Of a stretch of 39,301 nt of DNA, positions 33,716 through 39,301 are shown piece after piece. The notes below the pieces were generated by a model that searched no databases, was not told where the DNA came from, and worked only from the letters and a program-made list of their open reading frames with translations. How positions within the stretch are numbered: the stretch's first letter is position 1; each line of letters begins with the position of its first letter. A program made the position numbers and the translations under genes. This DNA comes from Ophiothrix spiculata (taxonomy: Eukaryota; Echinodermata; Ophiuroidea; Amphilepidida; Ophiotrichidae), in NCBI GenBank assembly GCA_000969725.1, contig JXSR01S062269.1; one strand, 5' to 3'.

Positions 33716-33979
33716 TTATTTCAAGAGTATTCCATAAAATCGGTCCTGTTGTGCGATTTGCATGATCTGATTTTTTTTCTTTGTTTTGTTGATAGTATAA
33801 TATGAAGCGTTTCTAGTTTGATACTTATGAACGTGGTTATTTTTAATGAAATAGTCTGAAAATATACTTGGGATGCGCTTTGTTTGATGTTTGTTTATAG
33901 AAATACCTAGTTCCAGTTTAAAAGTATCACATGAAATTGTTCTGATAGCCCATTTTTGTAATTTAATAACTTTATCCAA
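33716..33979 (-). pseudogene. LINE C-terminal segment
   Basis: It reads KVIKLQKWAIRTIS, then KLELGISINKHQTKRIPSIF, SDYF and YQTRNASYYTINKTKKK. This is the conserved tail after the RT domain in many LINEs, in which LQKWAIRTI lies upstream of the KHQ, SDYF and TRN blocks. It is joined without the sequence normally lying between the RT palm and this tail, so part of the domain is deleted. Confidence 0.75.
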
Positions 33980-34086
33980 ATAGGTTTTACATGTATTACC
34001 CCAAATGAAAATACCGCAATTAATTAATGTAAGGCAATATCAGAGTACAATATAAAGAATGTAAATATTCTCTGGTACATAATGTT

Positions 34087-34680
34087 TTAGTTCAGTTTAG
34101 TAAGCATACCTACATTTCTTGAGATCGTCTTCGATATTGCGTCAATATGTTTTTTTCCAATATCTGGATCTGAATACAACAAAGTAGTATCATCTGCAAA
34201 TAATATTATGTCAAAAAGTGAGGTACTAGTTACTATATCATTTACATAAAGTATAAATAATAATGGTCCCAAAATTGATCCTTGTGGCACGCTTCATGTG
34301 ATACATTTAAATTATGAGTCACAAGATTGATAACGGACAAATTGTTTTCTGTTTTCGAGATAACTCTTAAACCATTTATACGATACCCCTGAATCCATAA
34401 TACTCAAGTTTATGTATTAATATACCGTGATCAATGGTATCGAAGGCCTTAGATAGGTCAAGAAAAGGACCTAGTATACTTTCGTTTAGTTCTACAGACT
34501 TAGTTATTTTGTCCACAAGTTCAATAATTGCCATTTAAGTTGAATGGTTGGGTCTAAATCCAAATTGTGTTTTTATTTAATATCATATACTTATCTATAT
34601 AATCCGAACACCTATTAAACATTAACCTTTCAAGTATTTTTGAAAAACATGGAAGAACAGACACAGGTCTATAGTTTGAA
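34087..34680 (-). pseudogene. LINE reverse-transcriptase core
   Basis: Visible RT motifs on the minus strand, in at least three frames: NYRPVSVLPCFSKILERL near 34650; [12 protein letters not shown] near 34430-34470 (motif A with a catalytic Asp); then [18 protein letters not shown] and [11 protein letters not shown] (34180-34290; the FADD motif with two catalytic Asp). Several in-frame stops and a frameshift near 34380 separate the motifs. The catalytic residues are still readable but the protein cannot be made. Confidence 0.85.
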
Positions 34681-34700
34681 AATACTTCTGCATCATCTTT

Positions 34701-35235
34701 TTATATATTGGGATTACCTTTGAATTGATGTGGTACAATTTCGGGTTGAAGAGAACAATTAAAATTAAAATTAAAATTAATAGAAAGAGGTACGGACATT
34801 TCACGTGCAACTTTCTTCACAAACATATTTCCCATGTCATCATGACCAGCGCTTTTATTTGGATTAAATTTTGTTATAATCTTGACAATTTCATCGGCAG
34901 CAACAGGTTTTATAAACATACAATTTTGACTGGCTCTTGTAAGGCACTCATAGTAATCTTTACCCGAGTGATGAATGTTTGATGCAAACTTAGGCCCGAT
35001 GTTGACGAAAAAGTCATTGAATGCATTTGATATCTTTTCTGGTTCACAGATGTTTTCAGTATCTGATTTGAATTTATTAGGATGATTATTATTTTTACTA
35101 CGTCCAATCACAGAATTGATTGTTTTCCAAGTTTCTGTAATATCATTTTGAGTATTTTTGAATTTTTTATGATAATATTCTCTCGTACACTTACGAATAA
35201 GGCAATTTAGCTTATTACGATATGTAACCTCGTTA
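34701..35235 (-). pseudogene. LINE RT N-terminal region and linker
   Basis: The longest intact frame is 136 residues (34701-35111): NAFNDFFVNIGPKFAS, then EIVKIITKFNPNKSAGHDDM and FVKKVAREM, a layout found just before the RT fingers. The final residues pass through an AAATTA-repeat tract (34758-34785), which has probably expanded and replaced coding sequence. Upstream, the frame continues with NKLNCLIRKCTREYYHKKF and TWKTINSVIG. Confidence 0.8.
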
Positions 35236-35238
35236 CCT

Positions 35239-35263
35239 CTTAGTTGTCACTAAGACAACTAAG
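35239..35263. repeat. Perfect 10-bp hairpin at the LINE 5' edge
   Basis: CTTAGTTGTC and GACAACTAAG around ACTAA. It lies exactly at the edge of recognisable LINE coding sequence. Confidence 0.6.
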
Positions 35264-36825
35264 TATTTCAACATCCTCTATGATCACCAAGTAAAAAACT
35301 ATTGCAAATAATGACGCATATTAAAGAGAAAAAAAACACACAAACAAACAAAATCAGTGTCTTAAAACAATAAGCAAGTTTTTATTTTATTTTTTTACTT
35401 ACTATTTTACTATTTTATTTTATATTATTGTATTTGTATAATGCCATTCATAAGCTTATTATTTCATAGGTGTAACCTGAGATACGGGTTCAGATATCAA
35501 CTGTTTACTGGTAGGCACTGTCGTTTGTACCTCTAATCGTATCATTCCTCTTACCCATGCCTTTGAATTGTGTGACTATGAACTTATGATTTTAAAGCAT
35601 TAAATCAATTACGTTATAGTAATAATATCACCAAATTGATTTTGCCGACCAGTGCAGCCGGCAACTAACTTGTGCCGAATATTTTAAGTGTTTCCCTAAG
35701 GTCAAATTTGGCATATAAATTTCATCTGGAAACGTGCGTTGACTAAGAACGTCTATTAAAGCCAATATACTTAATGACAAATTATCCTTATTAGATGGTT
35801 TAAAAAGCATAATGAGACAGAAATACCCTAGTTTGACAAAAAATGATATCTTTATGATAACAAACGTCTGATAATATTTTTGTTTTGTTTTTAATCCTAC
35901 AATTTTATTGGCCCATAAGCTGTATTAGGTTGAAAGGATTTTAGATCAATGTTGAAAGTTGAAAAAATATATATAATTTAAGAAAATTATGATGAGTTTT
36001 ATAAATAATTGTTCATTTTATAGAAAATTATACTTTTTCAATGGGTCATAAGACATATGCAATTTGCTTATTCAATAAATCACACAATGATTGGAATAAG
36101 TTGGATGGAAACACACAAAAACATGTTTTAGCATTTTTTTAAAATGTTAAATTCATATCAAGGGTTTAACAGGAACACACACACACCCACCCCCACCCCA
36201 CACCACCACACCCCACCACATACCCCACTCACCACACACACCAACACGTTAACACGACAGTGTAATGCTGATAAGACCTACTTGCGATATTAAAGAACAT
36301 GAGTTTGGAGCCAAACTAATTGTTCTGAAGCTTATTCGATAGTCAAGTTTATACTAAATTAGTGAGATATGATTAATGTCATGTGTAAATTTAATGTGCT
36401 TTACGCATTATATGAGGATGACGAAAAATGTAAGGCAATGTAATACATCAATTTTCAGACATGTTCACCACACCCTTTAGCAAATGTCGTTTAACCTTAT
36501 TACACAAACATCAGCTAGAAGTAAATTGTGATGACGCAGTTAACACATTTTGCAGACAAATAGCTGCGAAGAAAGTCACATATATTTTAAAAAATGTGTC
36601 AGTGTTATATTTTCACTTTCCAAATATATTTTCAGTAGTGATAGATGTGTATTATTAGTTTAATAAATCACATACGTCATACTATCTTGAAAAGTCTACT
36701 TGGAACCTTTGTGACAAAACCAAACTTTGCAAGATTGTGAACTGCTTTAATGTAGCAGAGATATAGCAAAAAAGGTATAGATGGATAGTCATTGGTCAGA
36801 CAAACATTCTTATTATGTTTGGTTA
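35264..36825. other. Non-coding; CA/CCCA-rich tract at 36175-36250
   Basis: AT-rich with no gene. The tract at 36175-36250 is simple sequence of A and C (CACACA, CCACCCC, CACCACA). The 65-residue frame at 36461-36658 has no motif. Confidence 0.45.
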
Positions 36826-36827
36826 AT
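36782..36827 (+). repeat. Flanking direct repeat, left copy
   Basis: GGATAGTCATTGGTCA...AACATTCTTA...TTTGGTTAA matches 39054-39097 (GGATAGTCATTAGTCA...AATATTCCTA...TTTGGTTAA). Upstream GAGATATAGCAAAAAA (36760) also resembles GAGATATAACATTTTT (38991). The two flanks of the LINE are thus copies of a pre-existing local repeat longer than the target duplication. Confidence 0.6.
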
Positions 36828-37526
36828 ATTGATTGTATGGCGGTGGGCTGGTCAAATATTTCTAGCGAGCAGGGTGAGGCCTGAGCAACCTCTACCCATC
36901 TCTATAGCTCAGCATCCGGTTGCCTAGGATTAAGCTTTCTCCATCTGCTAGGTAGATTAGAGGCATCTAAGACCTGGGAAAAATCAAGACTTCACCGATG
37001 CTTCTGAGGGGTACATATACACAGATCTTCTTAGCTGGCCCAGATGTATCCCCATACTTCGTGTCTGGGCGGCAACAGGGTCACATGCGCAACACTTTTC
37101 TTTATCTCTTTGTAGGCTAGGCTTGTGCTTTTTCATCTTGCACACAAATGAGAATGAAGTCCCTAACCCATAGCCATATCACCATCAATGGCAGTGAGCA
37201 GCTGCTGACCCCATCAAGCTAGGGTGGTGCTGAACATGTCACCAAGATCAATCTTCCAACAATGGTCAACCGGTTCAAAACTACGTGTGCAGTTTCAGGG
37301 CCAATCACCCGTATCTGCTTCCAGAACAACAAAAAAATAAAAAAATCTGGACTTACTCGATTACGAAAACTACAAAGAAGAAACACGTTCGAAGGCAGAA
37401 TGATGGTCGTCATCTGATGACTCCATGACAGGCTAATAGGAACTCGGAACAACAAATGCACGAACTGCTGGTGCTTAATCTAGTGGTCCATCTCCCTTTT
37501 AACCTCTCATCATATCTACATACAAT

Positions 37527-37835
37527 GTGAGGACCAATCAGCTATTTACTGGTTGCTCCGATGCAGGTACCGACAATATTTGCATACAAGAACATCGCCT
37601 CATTACAAAAGAGCCATCTGAAGAGCTATGGTCTGTAGATAAGAAATTGGTACTTATATACTGCTCTGCCACAGACCAGAGGAAAGGAGGAGTCGGTCTT
37701 TTGATGTCCAAGCAAATCTACAACTGCTTGCAAAGTGTGACACCAGTGTCTAGCAGAATTATTTCCCTTACCTTACTCGCCAACCCCCAACTTTGACAGT
37801 AGTCTACGCTCTAAGTGAATGCTCTCCTACTGTAA
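37527..37835 (+). pseudogene. LINE endonuclease N-terminal segment
   Basis: It reads DNICIQEHRL near residue 16, where Glu in IQEHRL is the metal-binding residue of APE-like nucleases. GGVGLLMSK follows, then SVTPVSSRIISLTLLANP. After a one-base shift the match continues as TVVYALSECSPTVNDFYND (37793-37850). The domain stops there; the later catalytic blocks (such as the GDFN and SDH regions) are not found. Confidence 0.8.
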
Positions 37836-37863
37836 ATGACTTCTACAACGACCATCAGGATCC

Positions 37864-38030
37864 ATGCACCAGTTGGAACAAAAAGTGGAAAATCTCGCTG
37901 AGGAACTACAGAGCCTGCAACTCGGTGAAACTAGACTCAGACAATCGCATCGTCAGCATCAAACTGGTCGCATGGTCTGCATCTGCCTACTACCTCCTCT
38001 ACCGCCACTTCTTCAACACCTTTTGCAAGT
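37864..38030 (+). pseudogene. Coiled-coil-like stretch between LINE domains
   Basis: One frame gives LEQKVENLAEELQSLQL, a heptad-like pattern. A later shift gives LPTTSSTATSSTP, a Ser/Thr-rich linker. Both look like parts of an ORF1 protein and not like the endonuclease-RT linker. If so, the element is a scrambled or template-switched copy. This is an inference from composition, not from a recognised domain. Confidence 0.4.
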
Positions 38031-38059
38031 GACTCATATCTGTCCGTTGTTGGTGTTGC

Positions 38060-38929
38060 TGACTCCTTTGACGTCACTACAGGAGTCCTTTCTATATGTT
38101 GTCATGGTGGACTAGCTGCTGTGAAAGGCCACATCTGATATTGAGTCTGGAGTTATAACAAATCCCATACGTCCCAGAAGACACCCAGCAAAGTCATTGA
38201 ACGACCTAAATTTTGCCGATGACATTGCCTTACTTGAGTCATCAATCTCTCAGGCCCAGGCACAGCTAACCAGAACTGCATAATCTGCAGCCGATCTAGG
38301 CCTCATCATCAGTGCACCAAAGACTGAGTTTGTAACTATCAACTGCAACCCACAGCCACCTCTTCAAGTGTATGGAGATGCAATCAACCATGTAACTGAC
38401 TTTACATACCTTGGTTGCATCCAGCATAAGCGATCTTAGGAGGAGGAAGTCACTTGCTTGGTGTGCATTCTGGAAACTAGAACTACTCTGGAAGAGCACG
38501 CACGTACAACTTGTGTCACCATTCTGCTCTATGGTTGTGAACCATGGGTGATCTCCTAGGATATGGAAAGCAAAATCAATTCATTTGCAACCTCGTGTTA
38601 CAGACTAATGCTGAACATAAAACGCATCGACCGGATTCCAAACACAGACATCTATTGGATGACCAACACTAAGCCTCTGATCCACCTGGTGAGACAACGG
38701 AAACTGATATTCCATCCTTAAGATGCCGAATGAGGAGCCATTTACAAGATATACCCTCTTTGTTCCAACCATTGGCAAAAGAAGACCTGGCGTCCGCGCA
38801 CTTTATACCTTACATATGTACAACAACTACTTGGATAATGAAGGAGCAATGAAGGAACATCAGATTGCCACACTTGCTGGCGATCGTCGTACTTGGAGAA
38901 ACCTTGTGGTCGCCTGCTCTGCAGTCGAT

Positions 38930-38932
<3 letters not shown>
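38060..38932 (+). pseudogene. LINE RT C-terminal half and tail
   Basis: Across shifting frames: SFDVTTGVL (LQGD region truncated), then DLNFADDIALLES (motif C, FADD) near 38220, KTEFVTINCN, FTYLGC (YLG motif), ILLYGCEPWV, MESKINSFATSCYRLMLNIK, and finally MPNEEPFTRYTLFVP to LAGDRRTWRNLVVACSAVD. The stop TGA (38930-38932) is the first unit of the trinucleotide tail. Confidence 0.85.

Positions 38933-38972
<40 letters not shown>
38931..38972. repeat. (GAT)n / (TGA)n microsatellite, LINE 3' tail
   Basis: Fourteen perfect GAT units directly follow the last codon of the LINE. It doubles as the element's 3' tail. Isoleucine- or serine-rich open frames on the minus strand are translations of this run. 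Confidence 0.95.
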
Positions 38973-38983
38973 ATTGATTGTAT

Positions 38984-39301
38984 TGTGGTCGAGATATAAC
39001 ATTTTTTGTTGAGCAAAAAACAAGAGACAGGGAACCAACCGAAAAATGAAAATTGGATAGTCATTAGTCATAAATATTCCTACAAACTTTGGTTAAATGG
39101 TCTCTAAAAAAGTCAAGTTACAGCTTTTTACACTTCCACTCTAAAGTATTTCCCTTAATTCAGACATATCTCAAAAGGCATTTATCCGATTTTCATCATT
39201 TTTTGACAAAGTATATATGTGTACCGCCGCGGCAAAAGGGTCCAGTTGTCGACTCCTACATGTTGCTCATTGTAGCATATCTGATGTATACAAATACCAT
39301 A
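38984..39301. other. Right flank of the LINE; includes direct repeat copy 39054-39097
   Basis: It contains the right copy of the flanking repeat described at 36782-36827. No gene is seen. Confidence 0.5.

Larger units (their letters stand above)
33716..35235 (-). mobile_element. Decayed non-LTR retrotransposon with RT core
   Basis: The minus strand holds a reverse-transcriptase polyprotein from the endonuclease-RT linker to the C-terminus, broken by stops, frameshifts and an internal deletion. No endonuclease domain is left; the 5' end is at about 35235. Order on the minus strand: linker (TWKTINSVIGRSKN), RT N-terminal region, NYRPVSVLP, motif A, the PQGSILGP and FADD region, then a short C-terminal piece. 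No clear 3' tail or target duplication is visible. The family is jockey/CR1-like by general look, not resolved further. Its insertion or later rearrangement removes the right end of copy B. Confidence 0.85.
36839..38970 (+). mobile_element. Rearranged non-LTR retrotransposon with 13-bp target duplication
   Basis: The element is bounded by the exact direct repeat ATATTGATTGTAT (36826-36838 and 38971-38983) and ends in about 13 TGA/GAT units. In order: GC-richer 5' region (36839-37500); N-terminal part of an APE-type endonuclease (37527-37830); a coiled-coil-like and Ser/Thr-rich stretch (37860-38030); C-terminal half of the RT (38060 on); and a C-terminal domain ending VACSAVD. The RT fingers and most of the endonuclease are missing. 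Stops and frameshifts are frequent. RTE/CR1-like clades use short tandem 3' tails (family knowledge), but I cannot fix the clade. Confidence 0.85.

Noticed and set aside
38742..39071. Minus-strand frames with poly-Ile or poly-Ser
   Set aside because: They are translations of the trinucleotide tail of the LINE.
1..39301. CRISPR array, prokaryotic operon or phage system
   Set aside because: No regular direct repeats with unique spacers, no ribosome-binding-site-led gene strings, and many eukaryote-specific retroelements.

Overview
The window reads as non-coding nuclear DNA from an animal, most likely a marine invertebrate. It is rich in A+T, has no dense array of open frames, and contains three decayed non-LTR retrotransposons (LINEs), a tRNA-derived SINE, several small inverted-repeat (MITE-like) elements, and trinucleotide and tetranucleotide microsatellites. 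I found no host gene I could support. The species cannot be fixed from the sequence. The SINE body and the LINE types are of kinds common in echinoderm, hemichordate, amphioxus and mollusc genomes, but that is family knowledge and not proof.

The dominant structure is a direct, tandem-oriented segmental duplication. Copy A (about 6440-19800, 13.4 kb) and copy B (about 24678-33700, 9 kb) are collinear and separated by a 4.9-kb spacer. The two copies differ by discrete insertions and deletions. Copy A alone has a 359-bp internal tandem doubling (7063-7790), a block with a long inverted repeat and most of a LINE (9216-11035), and a 3.3-kb segment bounded by TTAA (14488-17785) that itself carries a TA-flanked MITE. 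Copy B alone has a SINE/LINE-tail-like piece plus a TA-flanked MITE (28425-28852), a 230-bp block (29622-29851) and a C-rich motif-repeat insertion (31070-31491). Older, more diverged repeats lie inside and beside the units: a 385-bp block near the left and at the right of each copy, and a 230-bp block repeated again in the spacer.

Left of copy A (1-6439) are a TAA-flanked MITE with a related repeat beside it, a GC-rich perfect hairpin, the 3' tail of a minus-strand LINE, a tRNA-like sequence and a small foldback. The spacer (19801-24677) holds the SINE and a second copy of the repeat found next to the first MITE. Right of copy B, a minus-strand LINE remnant (33716-35235) cuts off the duplication. 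A plus-strand LINE (36839-38970) with a clear 13-bp target-site duplication and a (TGA)n tail fills most of the last 3 kb.

No genes can be seen working together. The window is best described as a nest of dead mobile elements within a duplicated non-coding block. The best leads are the TTAA-bounded 3.3-kb segment, the scrambled plus-strand LINE, the paired remnants of a possible GIY-YIG-type element, and the hairpin families. Identity estimates are by eye; no alignment or database search was run.
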